The translations under genes were made by a program, and so were the position numbers. From NCBI GenBank assembly GCA_030374765.1, contig JARGXX010000068.1, positions 1,488,001 through 1,552,000 on the forward strand: a stretch of 64,000 nt of DNA, read 5' to 3'. Shown piece after piece: positions 19,392-30,162 of this stretch. Within the stretch, counting starts at the first letter, position 1; every line of letters begins with the position of its first letter. Origin of the DNA: Agarophyton chilense. Taxonomy: Eukaryota; Rhodophyta; Florideophyceae; Gracilariales; Gracilariaceae. Below the pieces are notes generated by a model. It did not search any database, had not been told where the DNA came from, and saw only the letters and a list, made by a program, of their open reading frames with translations.

Positions 19392-21503
19392 CTATTCTTC
19401 TCCCTGTACAGGGTCCTGGTCGGGCGAAGGCCCGACTTCCTCGGCAACGAGTGCATGATTCCGTTGCACGGTAGCTACCGCAGGAGCGGGTTGAGATCCA
19501 CGAGCGTGGTTTGGCGCTGGTGCGGCGCGTGCCGGCTGAGCCGGTTTGTACCGAGAATTCGGAGTGTGAGCCAATGCGTTGGGGAAGTCCGTCTTCGCGC
19601 GGAGATATGACGTGAGTGGCACGGAGCCCTTCTCCTGCGGGGATAGGGCTTCGTAATTATCCACCACTCGCGCCATATCGCGTAGCGATAAAAGGCATTG
19701 CGGGGAGGTGTGCCCGCGCTCGTAGCACAAGTGGCACACCAACGTCACTCCCGCGTTTCGCGGTACGGCATTCCGAGCATCGGTGTATCTTCCGGGTTCC
19801 CGGTTTCCAACCCATCCAGGGCGCTGACTTCGTGTCATTCCGTTCGAGTACGGCATACGGGGGGCCGGAGTGCGGCGGTCATTAAGATAAAAGATCTGCA
19901 CTTTCTTCGTGTCCCTCGCGGTTGAGTCAACCGAGCCATCCGTCGTAGACTGTAATTCCGTTGTCGGAATAGATAAACCATCGTGATGGATGACATTCAT
20001 ATTGTCATAACCCTGTTTGGGGATGCCATCCGTCGCGAATGACGGTGAAGAAGAGTCCGACTCAAGCAGAAATGCCTTAGCGGCCTTCGACCGGGTTCCC
20101 GGATTGCGTGCACGTAGTGCATCTCCCTCTGCGCGGGCAAACTGTACGAGTTCAAGGTAGGTCACCTTCGGCTCTTGTTCCCTGTAACGGGCGACAAGAG
20201 TCTTGATGGCTGGATCCAAGCCATCAATGAACATCGTACAGCGTTCCCCAGCGGGGTATACATTACCACAACGGTGGAAAGCCTTATTCAGGCGTACCGA
20301 GTAATCGGTCTCGAGCTCGCCGGAGCGTTGTCGAGTGTCTCGCAAAGCGAGTATCGCCGCTTGTATCGCGGTGTTGGTTGCGTAGGAACGCAGGAGGTAC
20401 TGCACGGCCTCGGGCCAGCAGGTCACACCTCCTTCGGAGGCTCGCGACGAGCCCCGAACCGACAAAAACTGATCTTCAGCGACACCCCTTAGAAAGTAGG
20501 GTAGCGCCACGTAGGCTTGCCCTTCGTTCATTCCGAGTATATCGGCTTCCGCGACAAAGCGGTGTAGGAAATCCAAGACCAGAATTGGATCATCCCCAGT
20601 AAACGACTGGTTACAAAGTGAAAGCTGCATCCGCTTGATACAGTCTTTCACTTTACCCGTGTCACGCGGTGTCCGACCTAAAGAGGAATCTTCTAGCCGG
20701 TAATACCGATAGGACAGGAGTGTCCTGTACAGAGGGTTGGTGGGCTTCAAGGGTTTGAGGCCCGGATGTCGCCGACCCTTGGGGCGCGACCGGATGGCCC
20801 CGTAGGTGGCAGACGACCGCTTTGAGCGGGAAGAGCGCCCATAACGATCCTGTGGGTCATCGCTCACCGACGAATCGGAACTCTCCGAGTCACTCGGTTT
20901 ACCGTCCGACTCAGATGATGAGTCGGACGAGTGTCCGTGCTTACGATTAGAATCCCGGTTCTTCCGGCTCTTCCGGTTCCGCGACTGGGTCTCTCGATGA
21001 GAGACAACCGGTCTAGCCGCGTTCGCGGGCGAGGTTAACGTCCTCTCGACCGACTCAAGTCGGCTTCGGAGACGCTCGAAGCGATTCTCCATACCTTCTG
21101 CAAAGGAAGACGGAGCGCCAAAACACTCGAGTAGTGTATTGACGTCCGACCGCAATACGCGGATATCCTCGGCTAACTCACTTGTAGGGGGGTTAGCGAG
21201 ACTTCGTCGTAAAGAGGTGAACTCCCTCGAGAGGGTATTGTGAGCAGCCCGCAGGGAGCGGAGCTGCTCTTCCAAGCGTACAACCCGCGCTTGGTCGACC
21301 AACCGCGGAGGCGGAGAAACCACCGTTGCGACGGTCGTTAGCCCGGAATCGGGCTGTGGGTCTTCAGTGCCGGTGACCGGTATCTCCCGGGAATCCGGTG
21401 TTGGAGCCAGGGCCTGTGGAACATCAGTGCCCCTGGCATCACCGCTTTGGCGGGAACGGCTGCGTGTTGCAGGAGGCTCCATGCTAGGCGGTTTCCTTGG
21501 CAT
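19392..21503 (-). CDS. E1 Gag polyprotein, 703 aa
   Basis: Starts at the ATG at 21503 (a second is at 21482). Residues about 75-105 (LEEQLRSLRAAHNTLSRE) suggest a short coiled coil. A basic and then Ser/Asp-rich region follows (residues about 165-240). The capsid-like domain spans about 245-480 and is conserved with the truncated copy and with E2 (RMQLS, RSYAT, RLNKAFHRCGNV, IDGLDP). A CCHC zinc knuckle, CHLCYERGHTSPQC, is at about 590-603, followed by a Pro/Ala-rich tail. It ends with TAG at 19392; the protease frame overlaps in -1. No canonical slippery heptamer is obvious at this end, unlike the related copy. Confidence 0.9.
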   Translation of the reverse strand: MPRKPPSMEPPATRSRSRQSGDARGTDVPQALAPTPDSREIPVTGTEDPQPDSGLTTVATVVSPPPRLVDQARVVRLEEQLRSLRAAHNTLSREFTSLRRSLANPPTSELAEDIRVLRSDVNTLLECFGAPSSFAEGMENRFERLRSRLESVERTLTSPANAARPVVSHRETQSRNRKSRKNRDSNRKHGHSSDSSSESDGKPSDSESSDSSVSDDPQDRYGRSSRSKRSSATYGAIRSRPKGRRHPGLKPLKPTNPLYRTLLSYRYYRLEDSSLGRTPRDTGKVKDCIKRMQLSLCNQSFTGDDPILVLDFLHRFVAEADILGMNEGQAYVALPYFLRGVAEDQFLSVRGSSRASEGGVTCWPEAVQYLLRSYATNTAIQAAILALRDTRQRSGELETDYSVRLNKAFHRCGNVYPAGERCTMFIDGLDPAIKTLVARYREQEPKVTYLELVQFARAEGDALRARNPGTRSKAAKAFLLESDSSSPSFATDGIPKQGYDNMNVIHHDGLSIPTTELQSTTDGSVDSTARDTKKVQIFYLNDRRTPAPRMPYSNGMTRSQRPGWVGNREPGRYTDARNAVPRNAGVTLVCHLCYERGHTSPQCLLSLRDMARVVDNYEALSPQEKGSVPLTSYLRAKTDFPNALAHTPNSRYKPAQPARAAPAPNHARGSQPAPAVATVQRNHALVAEEVGPSPDQDPVQGEE

Positions 21504-21604
21504 TGGCCACACCGTCTCGACGGAAGAATTGAAAGCAAACCGGTGAGACCGGGGAAAACCCGTTAAACGGAAACAACCTCAGAGAGGACACAAGCGGTCT
21601 TGAC

Positions 21605-21622
21605 TTCTAAGTCGGGAGACCA
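21605..21622 (-). other. E1 primer-binding site
   Basis: On the minus strand the leader begins, 3 nt after the 5' LTR, with TGG followed by complement of a tRNA 3' end. The implied tRNA terminus is TTCTAAGTCGGGAGACCA. The identical 18 nt occur at the same place in E2. Confidence 0.8.
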
Positions 21623-21625
21623 ATT

Positions 21626-22489
21626 TGTAGGACAATGCCCCCAAGGGGGAAAACCTACGAAGACGTCCGGATCTTCCTCTCACGAGGTAACCGGCGCGGT
21701 AAAGCCCTCCCAGGGATCGGCGCGCAATGTTGGGTGTAAGACGGAGCCGAACCGTCGCGACGGCGCAGGGAGGCTGAAAGAAGCCGAGAATATCCGCAGA
21801 AGCGGTGCTTGCTTATCCTCTGAGGAAGCAAAACCCAGGAGAGTGGCGAGCACGACAGGTGTCAGTGCGAGCCGCAAGAGCGGGAATTGCCCAATGAAGG
21901 GGAGAAAAAGGGAAGGAAAATGGGAACGGAGGCAAGAGGGCGAGGTTGACCACGAGTCGCAAGAGGGGACTCGGGAATAGCCGGCACTGCCGGGTGTAGC
22001 AAACCGTATACACGGGCGGAACCACGAAAGTGGGAATAGATACCCAACACACGAAGGCTGCTTGAACGTCCAAGGGGGTTGGGAAGCCGTGCACCACGGG
22101 AAATCCCTCCGTAAGGAGTTGTATATCCGCGCAGGCGGTTCGACCCAGAGCCAAGATCTGGAAGACCAAGATCACCCTTGTTGGGGAGACTTTACTGGAC
22201 CGGCGGCCGCGAGGCCGGCGGCCTAAGTACTGTAGTCACCGTAGAATACAATAAATAAAGTCTATCCTAAATAGCTAAATGTCCGTCTAACAAAAGGGGC
22301 CAATCTGGCGGCCACGTGTCGCGCGGGCGCTGCGGCCACGTGTATGGCACCCGCTCCCGCCGGTGCATCACTGGCGTTCCGGCCATCGCCGTGAAAACGG
22401 ATTACTCCTACTCATAACGAGGTTGCACGCCGGAGGCTCCGGAAAAAACTTAAGTCCCGAAAAACCTCCCTAGAGGACGTTGCTCTTCA
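21626..22489 (-). repeat. E1 right LTR (5' LTR), 864 bp
   Basis: Starts TGTAGGACAATG and ends TTGCTCTTCA. Relative to the left LTR it has a 24-bp insertion that repeats GGCCACGTGT near 22310-22345 and a one-base deletion. Confidence 0.95.
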
Positions 22490-23500
22490 GGGAGGCAGAC
22501 TCAGAGACAGAGCCCTCCGTTCCACCCGTAGTGTGGGGTGTAACTCCCACGGGGGATTCCAGCAGTACCGACGGAGGTGAGGGGTAGAAGCCGTTGGGTC
22601 GGGAATGGGTATGGGTATCCCAAAGAATGGGGGAAAATCCGGCGAAGAGGAAAAACGGGGCGAGGGTCGGGCACTAACAGGCACCGGACCCGAGAACCAG
22701 AAAAGGGGCGAAACAACAAAAGAAACCCAATACAGGGGCGAAAACCTGTCCTCGAAAGGAAACACAAAAAGCACGCAACAAGTAAGCAGAACCCCCACGG
22801 GGTATCGTGCACGCAGGTCGTCTGAGCGGTCCAAAGGGGGTGGTTGCACGGAACCCAAACGTGGGCACTCTCCAAGTGGAGTCGTGTCCCTACGCAGGCG
22901 TTGCTAACCAGAGCCCGTCCGGGTTGTAAGGCCGAAACGATGGCGACGAAGAACCTCTAAAGGTATCGAAGACCAACCTTGGTTACCATTTACTCTGAGC
23001 TTCGGACTGTCAGATCTCGTCTCCCTAAGTAGGGCCCACTAACTAAACTCTATTAATTACAGTAGTGCACACCTGCTCAGGGCCATACACGTGGAGATCC
23101 CACTGTCAGGGCCCAAAAGTCCAACGTTCTAACAAGTATCCGAAATTCGGTGCCACAATTAAGCCACGTGTATCACGGGGCCAATCCAACCATGGGCCAT
23201 CCGAATCTTCCCTTCATAGGCGAACTCTAACCAGAAAACAGTGCCACCTCAGCACACCTTAGAGGGGATCATAGTTATAACCCTCGGAGGGTTCAACCCT
23301 CATTCTATGAGTTGCATCTTCAAGTATCCCCTAACTGGGCGTTGCTCTACAGTTACAAACGCCAGTTCGACGGGTTCAGTTGCAGTGTCTTTCTGTTGAC
23401 ACTGGCTACTGAGTTTGCTTCTGATAGAGGCTTCTAACCAACAGCAACCTACGAGTCTGGTTGTAACCGGGATCTTTCCGAGCGTTACCGATGGTCCGCT
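22490..23500 (-). repeat. Probable LTR fragment of another Gypsy family
   Basis: GC-rich segment unlike flanking host DNA. Read on the minus strand it has the pyrimidine-rich composition of the E1 LTR, a CGCCCCTGTATTGGGTTT motif near 22735 and an end at TTACA (TGTAAC on the plus strand at 22539-22544, as at the start of the E2 LTR). Similar motifs recur at 41740-42070, 44660 and 48240. The right limit is a guess. It could be the 5' LTR of the truncated copy at 10331-12400, separated from it by E1. Confidence 0.35.
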
Positions 23501-23776
23501 TTAAAGAGCCGCATACTACAGGTGTTCCTGGCTTCTTCATTCTTGAAGACTAACAGAGTGACAGAAACGATGGTTGCTTCGTATCTTATTCATCATCATG
23601 ATAATTATTTCCAGTGTCGAGAGGAGGGCCGGACGCGATTGAAGAGGTTGTGGAATCCGCTTCTGCAACGTTCCGATTTTTCTAAACCCATCAGGCTTAT
23701 GGTATTATAACGTGTGAAGAAATTGAGTTCGGATGAAGAAGGATGGTCACGTGAAACGAAACGCAGCGCAAAAAAA

Positions 23777-24445
23777 ATGGATGAAAGCATTGTGGCAGGT
23801 CGGAATAACTCATGTGTTGAGAGAAGTGTGCAATATGAGAAAATTTACGGTAATTTTTTAGACAACGTAAGCGAAAATCAAAGGGCGGGCAACGACGGCG
23901 ATTCTGGGAGTAATACTACGCTTGGTTCGGATGGAGATGATGTCGGTCACAATTCTCACAAACAATCCATCTCATTGGAGGATCTGGGGAAGCATCAGAA
24001 GCGATTCCGGATGCAAGTGCGCATGAGAGTTGAGCATGAAAATGCTAAAATGTTTCCAGTGCCTGTCAGAATCTCGGAAAAACGGATAAGGTTCCGAGAT
24101 TCAATAGGGCTCAGAGAAGGGCAACTGGTGGTGGAGCACATCGTGGAGGAAGTACTGCATGATGTGTTCTCATGCTCTCTAGCCGGCATTATATCTTCCG
24201 ACGCAACCCTTGAACGGGGTCGTTATTCAGGGAAAACAAAGAATGTTCGGGGTCTTGTTGCTTGTATAAGCCACGAGAAAGGATTCCTGTACTCATTTCA
24301 CTACCTTAGATATGTTAAAAAGCAATCAAAGCGCGATACTTCGTTTTCTTACAGCACGCTTTCGTTGTCCGCCGCACAAACAAAAGTGTCGCATACGACA
24401 TATGCCCTCTTTCTCTCAGTTTCCCAATCGAAAATTTTCTTTTAG
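23777..24445 (+). CDS. Unrecognised protein, about 222 aa
   Basis: Open frame from an ATG at 23777. The frame is open further upstream to 23711 without an ATG, and after one TAA continues back to 23522. The region around codons 85-150 (KRFRMQVRMRVEHENAK, EHIVEEVLHDVF) reads like a real charged helical protein, whereas the last 40 codons look poor. The N-terminus is Ser/Asp/Asn-rich. No family is recognised. A 5' exon ending before the TAA at 23708-23710 is possible but no clear splice sites were found. Confidence 0.4.
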   Translation: MDESIVAGRNNSCVERSVQYEKIYGNFLDNVSENQRAGNDGDSGSNTTLGSDGDDVGHNSHKQSISLEDLGKHQKRFRMQVRMRVEHENAKMFPVPVRISEKRIRFRDSIGLREGQLVVEHIVEEVLHDVFSCSLAGIISSDATLERGRYSGKTKNVRGLVACISHEKGFLYSFHYLRYVKKQSKRDTSFSYSTLSLSAAQTKVSHTTYALFLSVSQSKIFF

Positions 24446-24719
24446 ACAAAAATATTACGTAACTTTCAGTTGTTTTCTGTGTTATTGGGATTCATGTCGT
24501 CCGGTTTCAGAACAAATGTCTCCGGAATTTACGAAAAATGTCGATGTTTTGACTCCTGCAAAATGAAAACCTCTTTTGTTTGTTATTCAGAGGGATTATT
24601 CCCAACTATAACAACCAGAGCTTTGTTTGGTATTTTCTTGGTCCTTTCATCCGCCAGATTATGGTCACCTTTGATGAGACAAACTGAGTCCAGGACATAG
24701 TTCGTGATACACTCATAAA

Positions 24720-25166
24720 TGTAACGCAATGACGGGTTAAGTCAGCGCACGGGTCTCGACCGGTGGTAGCGTGGTAGAGCGGGTCCTAAGGTTCGAATCC
24801 TTGACGGCGGCACTCCCAGAGTACTTGGTGCAATGGGCTGGCGTTTACTGCGTAGTCCTACAGGTTGGAGCTACGGAAACGATGGCTTGAAGACCAAAGG
24901 GTGGAACTAATATACCAAAAAGGGTTATTTAGTACCCTAATGGTGCATACCGGTCTCTAAGGGAGAAGCGTCACTCGTGCCAAGTAAATAGTACTGGCGA
25001 GTCGCTGAGATCTCCCTGGCACTGTAGTGTTAATCTATTACACTAATTAAATTAAATTAATAATCTACATGAGTCCACCTGAGGTCGACCCGTACACGTG
25101 TCACCTGCAAGATCCTTCAGGGCACGGCGGCTTACAGGGCTCAACCGTTATTAGCGCTCCTTAACA
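24720..25166 (-). repeat. E2 left LTR (3' LTR), 447 bp
   Basis: Starts TGTAACGCAATG and ends CTCCTTAACA. It contains a plus-strand tRNA-like stretch with a B-box-like GGTTCGAATCC at 24790-24800. It is clearly more divergent from its partner than the E1 pair. Confidence 0.92.
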
Positions 25167-25180
25167 TATCTCCCTCCTTA
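25167..25180 (-). other. E2 polypurine tract
   Basis: AAGGAGGGAGATA on the minus strand abuts the 3' LTR. The terminal GATA is shared with the E1 tract. Confidence 0.8.
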
Positions 25181-26396
25181 GGATTCGACCGTCACGGCGA
25201 AGTCCAAATTGCATCACACCTTCCTGAGGGTTTGGCTCTAGTTGGACCTATGGGTGAATCTCCGATTTTGCCTTCGGGGTCGGAACGTCGTGATCCTCAA
25301 CGTCCTAATGGCCTGGACACGAGCGATGCCGTGCCCGACATGTCGGCGTCTTATGACCAATCCGGGGGTCAGTTGTTCTCGTTACCAGTGGGCGCGACGG
25401 GGCGTCGCATCGCCACCATCCTCGGGCGTAACAGTGCGTAAGAGCTGACCCTTGGCACCAGGTTGGCAATCAGTTCACCTAAGGTACTGTACGTGCACCA
25501 GCGGGGGGGGAAGGGGGGTCTTTGCCGCTTTTCCTATCCTTCGATATTCCTTTCGCGACCCTACGAGCGTTTGTCCGCCGTGAACCACAGTGCACGCTTC
25601 TTCCATTCAAGGTCACATCAGTCATCCTGCCCAATTCGGTTTCGTCTTTCCTTCTTCCCTTCGCGGTATTCCTCCATTGGTCGCGCACGATGCCGCGATC
25701 CCCTTATAAGCCCGTCGGATATGCCATTCTCCCTCCGGACTATGTCGCTTCCGTCGGTGCCCTTATCTATTTCTCGGCGGACCAACCTGTGGGCAGCGGC
25801 ACCATGGCTTCGAAGAACCAAGCGGGGAGCCCCTCGGGATACCAAGTGGCTTATGAGCGCCTCGGGGGCCGCTATGAACAAACCATCGCACAAAATCCGC
25901 GGCCAGGACCTCATGCCCTTCTGCCGTCCAGTTGGAATTAATGCCTCGATGGACATTTCGCAAGTCCTAAAGAAAGCTTACTCCTGAGCCCGTCGCTCGG
26001 TGCGCTACACCGCGGTTGTCCAATAAGGTCAGGATCTAAAGACCGCTATGGTCAGTTTTCTGCAGCAGAATGCGCAGGCAATGTCGCAGAGGGTTACTGC
26101 CGACTTGGATGCCCGATATGGTCTCAATTTGCGTGACCGGGAGGTTTCCGATACTGTCAATAGTTTCTCAGGAGAATCTCTGCCGAAGAAACGTGCTCGG
26201 CTCGCTGGGGCAGGTTCCGGTGGTCCAGTTAGCTCCTCGGGTGACCCTAATCCCCGTTTCGCTCCTCCAGGTTCCAATGAGGACGATGGAGTTACTCCTT
26301 CGCCGCCCAAGTGAGTCCTGTTGGTGTTCGAAGCACTTCCGCGAACCTTGAGGTCATACCGAGGGCCGTTCGGTCTCTGTTAGTTACTCGAGTAAG
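25181..26396. other. E2 3' region between chromodomain and LTR; possible relic of an antisense ORF
   Basis: About 1.2 kb in the position occupied by the antisense ORF in E1. Plus-strand open stretches (25522-25941 and 26048-26314) are present. The latter ends in a Gly/Pro/Ser-rich tail after a helical segment (MVSFLQQNAQAMSQRV). No clear similarity to the E1 antisense protein could be seen by eye. No chromovirus domain is encoded here on the minus strand. Confidence 0.3.
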
Positions 26397-27065
26397 TTAA
26401 TTAAAGTAGTGCTTGTGCTTTCCCAAGGTCTTTCTTGTATACCAAATGTGCGTGCCCCAGGACGGCGTCCCATCTTCAGAGCGTCCCGGGTCTTCCTCAG
26501 GTGTCTCGGAAGGACTGACTTCGTTCTCTATTGCGGGAGCACGACAAACCATCGTGCTCCGGCGAACCGTCGTGTCGGGAGGCAGTTTGGGAGGCGTTTT
26601 GGGATTATTCGGAATAATGGTTGCCCCCTCCTGAAGGCTGCGCTCTGAGTGGCTGATTCTGCGCCAATAGCGGGCGATAAAATTAGCAGGAATGGTTAGA
26701 GGCTCTTTCCAAGTATCTTTCTCAGATGTGTAGCCGAACCAACGGACGCGATAGCGCATAGTTTCATCTTCTCCCATTCCGGCGGAGATGATGCACTCAA
26801 TCACATTTTCCGGTTGGTGTTCATCCTCCGAAAGAAGAGCGTGGTCCAGAGGGGCGAATCAATCGGAGTCGGTTGGGAGCGCTGGGTCATAGTAGTTGGC
26901 CTTGACCATCGTGTCCATGGGGCTAGTGGAGTCCTCGGGAACTGCCTTAGGGGGTGTGGAGACTTGAGTGTCTACCTGCGGTCGTAGTGCTTCCGTTTGG
27001 CTAGGGGGCTGGGACGTTCGTGGTCTGGAGGAACTGGGAGCTCGCGTCACGCGGTCAATAGACAC
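26397..27065 (-). pseudogene. E2 chromodomain and integrase C-terminal tail
   Basis: The downstream part has a chromodomain-like YRVRWFGYTSEKDTWKEP with VIECIIS before it, as in chromoviruses. The upstream part is a Ser/Pro/Thr-rich linker. A TGA at 26859-26861 separates the two but they share a frame. That frame is the same as the integrase frame at 27126-27710. Confidence 0.75.
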
Positions 27066-27125
27066 AGTGTCCTGTAGGCCGCCAATGAGTAAAGTTATGG
27101 TGTGATCATTGGCCTTAAGGACTTT

Positions 27126-28403
27126 TTATGGTCCCGTAGAGCGGAGTATGAGCTTCCCCGTACTGTCCTCGAGTTCCTCACTATCCTTTGGTGGCCGGTC
27201 CAGGTAAACCAGATCTCCTTTCGCAAAGGTCGGTGTGCTCCAAACGGCTTTGTCGAAATTGCACTTGTAGCGCCGTTGGGCTTTAGTTAGTACAGTTTTG
27301 GCCGATTGGAGAATGCGGTCAATACGTCGGTGCGAGTAGAGCTTCGCCTGGATCGGAGTCATTCCTTCGCTTATGTCCTGGGGTATGATCGATTCCTGAA
27401 GGTAAACAGCTATCGGCAGCGGCGCTCTCGTTAGCTTTAAGTCGAAAGGCGTTGTCCCTGTGGAAGCGTGCACCTGCGTGTTGTAGGCATAAGCCAGTGG
27501 CTGAACGTATTCGTCCCAGTCCAATTGGTGCTCCGAATCGTAGTGCGCCAATCGGTCCAGAAGGGTGCGGTTGAAGCCTTCGGCTTGGCCATTGGTTTGC
27601 AGGTGGTATGCCGTGGTGGTCACATGTTTGATACCTAGGGTAGCACGGACAAGCGAGAAGAATTTGGATACAAACTGGCTGCTGTTATCCGTAAGGAGGT
27701 AGATTGGCATGCCACATGGTTATAACCAGTGGTACAAGAAGGCCGTTGCGACATCCGTGGCCGTTGTCTTTCCTAGGGGTAGGGCCCGGGTAAGTTTGGT
27801 AAACCTATCGGATATAACCAAAACAAACCGTTTTCCATGGGAAGACTTAAATAAAGGCCCAATTATATCCATTGCGACAAATTCCATTGGACCTGCGGCG
27901 GGGAAGAGCTTCAGTTTGGCCTGATGGTTGGCGGGAGACCCTCGGATCTGTGCGCACGATGCACAGTTCCGTGCTGTTTACCATAGATCCTGCGCCATTA
28001 GTGGCCAGTAGAAGAACTTCCTTAGGGTCTGGTACATTCGTCGGCCTCAAAGATGGCCAGCCAAGCGGGGGAAATGGGCGGGTTATAAGAATCGCGCCTT
28101 TAGCGAAGTTGGTATTACCCGTTTGAGTGCGCCATCTAGCGGTAAGCGGCGACATAGTAGTCCAAATCGGTCATAGTCGAATAGGCATCCTGGGGTTCCT
28201 ACCAATTGGGCTGTTACCTTGCAGTACTCGTCTTCGACCCGCGCCTGTAAGAGTTCCTCAATAGTTATAGGGAGGAGCTCTTTTTCCTCCGCGGTTATCG
28301 CATTAACCTGAGGTCGTGCCGAATTGGGCGGTACTGTCTCCCAGTCCAACAGGTATACTTCGTTCTTCTTTACCTCAGGTACCTCCGATTGCACCTTACC
28401 CAT
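27126..28403 (-). pseudogene. E2 integrase
   Basis: In one frame, with TAA, TGA and TAA stops, I can follow an HHCC-like region (HFPRLAGHL, then CASCAQ) and the catalytic core. The core shows MDIIGPL (first Asp), LLTDNSSQF (second Asp) and NGQAEGFNRTLLDRL (Glu). The triad is therefore readable although the gene is broken. The C-terminal part (YKVLKANDHTI after a further stop at 27126-27128) leads to the chromodomain. This is the domain that E1 lacks. Confidence 0.8.
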
Positions 28404-28430
28404 AAGATCATCTGTAAAGGGGGTGGGAAT

Positions 28431-30153
28431 TCAGTGGTCCAATGGAGTGTCATCAGTTCCGTCCGTAATGATTCGCGACAGGGCATCTGCTGCCTGGTGC
28501 CTGATGCCTGGCCTATAGGTTATCTTGTAGTCATAATCTGACAGCCTGAGGCGCCACCTAGCGAAACGACTCGATGCATCGGTCGTATTTAGTAACCAGC
28601 GAAGTGAGTCATGGTCTGTCCTAATGGTAAAACTGGTTCCCTCGAGGTACGGACAGAGTGTCAATACCAACCGTACGATGGCTAGACATTCCTTTCCGGT
28701 CGTACTGTAGTTTCGCTCCGCGCTGGTGAGCGTTCTGCTCCCGTAGCCAATAGGTCGATATTCCTTCAGTGACTCCTCTTCCTGTAGCATTGCACAACCC
28801 ACTTGGACATCAGAGGCATCTGTGTCCAGGACGAAAGACCTATTGGGCTTTGGTAAGGCCGATATGGGTGGGTTCAGCAATTTATCCTTTAGGGTCTGAA
28901 ATGCTTCGTACTGGTCTTCCGTAAGGGCTTCGAACTCCGAAGGTGTTCCCTTCTTAAGCATCACGCTTAGAGGGGCCGAGATCCTAGCAAACCCTTGGGC
29001 GAACCGTCGGTAAACGTTGCACAAGCGCACGAACGATCGTAGTTCCGGGTGGGTCCTAGGAGGCTTAGGCTGGCGAATCGTATTCGTTGTCCGTGAGGCC
29101 ACCTTTAGCTTTCCTGGGAGGACGACGTGACCGAGATAGTCCACTGAGGCTTGGAAGAAAGCGCATTTGTGGAGCTTCAGTGTTACTCCAGCGTCCTGTA
29201 GGATCGTTAGCACCTTTTTCACGTAGCTAAAGTGCTTTTTTACGGTCCGTGAGAAGAGTATAACGTCATCTAAATATAGCAGGGCGAAATTCCATTTGAC
29301 TCTGGACATAATTTCCATTACCCGTTGGAAGTTGACTGGTTGCATTCTTAAAACCAAAGGGCATGCGAGTAAATCCGAACAGACCTTCATGGGTGATGAA
29401 GGTTGTCAGCGCTCTCGCGTCTTCGGCCAAAGGGGTTTGCCAATATCCCGAGTTAGCGTGCAGTGTGGTAAATACGACAGCTTCGTTTAAGGAATCTAGA
29501 CGGTCGTCCATGCGGGGTATCGGGTATGAGTCCCTCTTGGTGACTGTGTTCAGCTTCCCGTAGTCGACACAAAATCTGACGGAGCCATGTTTATTCGCCA
29601 TAAGGACAAGGGGACTTGACCATTCGGATTGGTTTGGAGGCGCCGGCTCTATGACTTGAGCTTTGCGCATCTTTTCCATCTGGTCGGCGACAATTTCCTT
29701 TCCCCTAAGGCCGGTACGATATGGGTGCTGGAACTGTGGTCTAGCATCATCCTGAATGTCAATGCGGTGTGTAGTGGCTCTGCCTGTGCCCAATCTACCT
29801 GACCACATGGCCTGGTGCTCCCTGAGCAGATCAAGTACCTGGGGCCTACAGGATTCAAATTCTGCGCCGATGGCGACCTTCCCCTCCCAAGAGTCGACGT
29901 CCTCGTCGGGAGTTGGCGTCGCAAGATTATCTATTTGGGTCTCCATAAAGGCCACGGGCGCGGGTAGAGTGATACCAATCACTGTACATTTGGGTAACCG
30001 CACGGGTTTATCTCGAAAGTTGCTGATTGTGACCAAGAAGAACCTGTTGGGGTGGATGTCCATTACTCCATTGTCCATCAAGATAAGGTGCTTCAGAACC
30101 ATTTTCGGGCGGTTCTGAAGCGTTACGAGACATAAAGACTGGGAATAGACCAA
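28431..30153 (-). pseudogene. E2 reverse transcriptase and RNase H
   Basis: RT begins after a TAA at 30163-30165 in the protease frame. It shows WSSPLVLMANK, RFCVDYGKLN, RMPFG and, after a single-base frameshift near 29340, YLDDVILFSR. Motif A reads TTLHANSGYWQ, so the catalytic Asp is His. RNase H retains LDTDASD, KECLAIV, RTDHDSLRWLL and ADALSR. The frameshift and the D-to-H change both make it non-functional. Confidence 0.88.
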
Positions 30154-30162
30154 TACAGCAGT

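Larger units (their letters stand above)
12401..22489 (-). mobile_element. E1: Ty3/Gypsy LTR retrotransposon without integrase, with antisense ORF
   Basis: Complete 10.1-kb element transcribed leftward: right LTR (5'), PBS, gag, protease, RT-RNase H, long linker, chromodomain, antisense ORF, polypurine tract, left LTR (3'). The two LTRs differ by about a dozen substitutions plus a 24-bp duplication-like insertion and one single-base indel by eye, so insertion is fairly recent. GC content is much higher than in host DNA. The flanks (left ...caatagg, right gggagg...) show no target-site duplication. No HHCC or DDE integrase motif occurs anywhere between RNase H and the 3' LTR. Confidence 0.92.

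Noticed and set aside
24720-25166. Functional tRNA gene in the E2 LTR
   Set aside because: B-box-like core is present but no acceptor stem or anticodon arm can be folded; kept only as a box-level observation.
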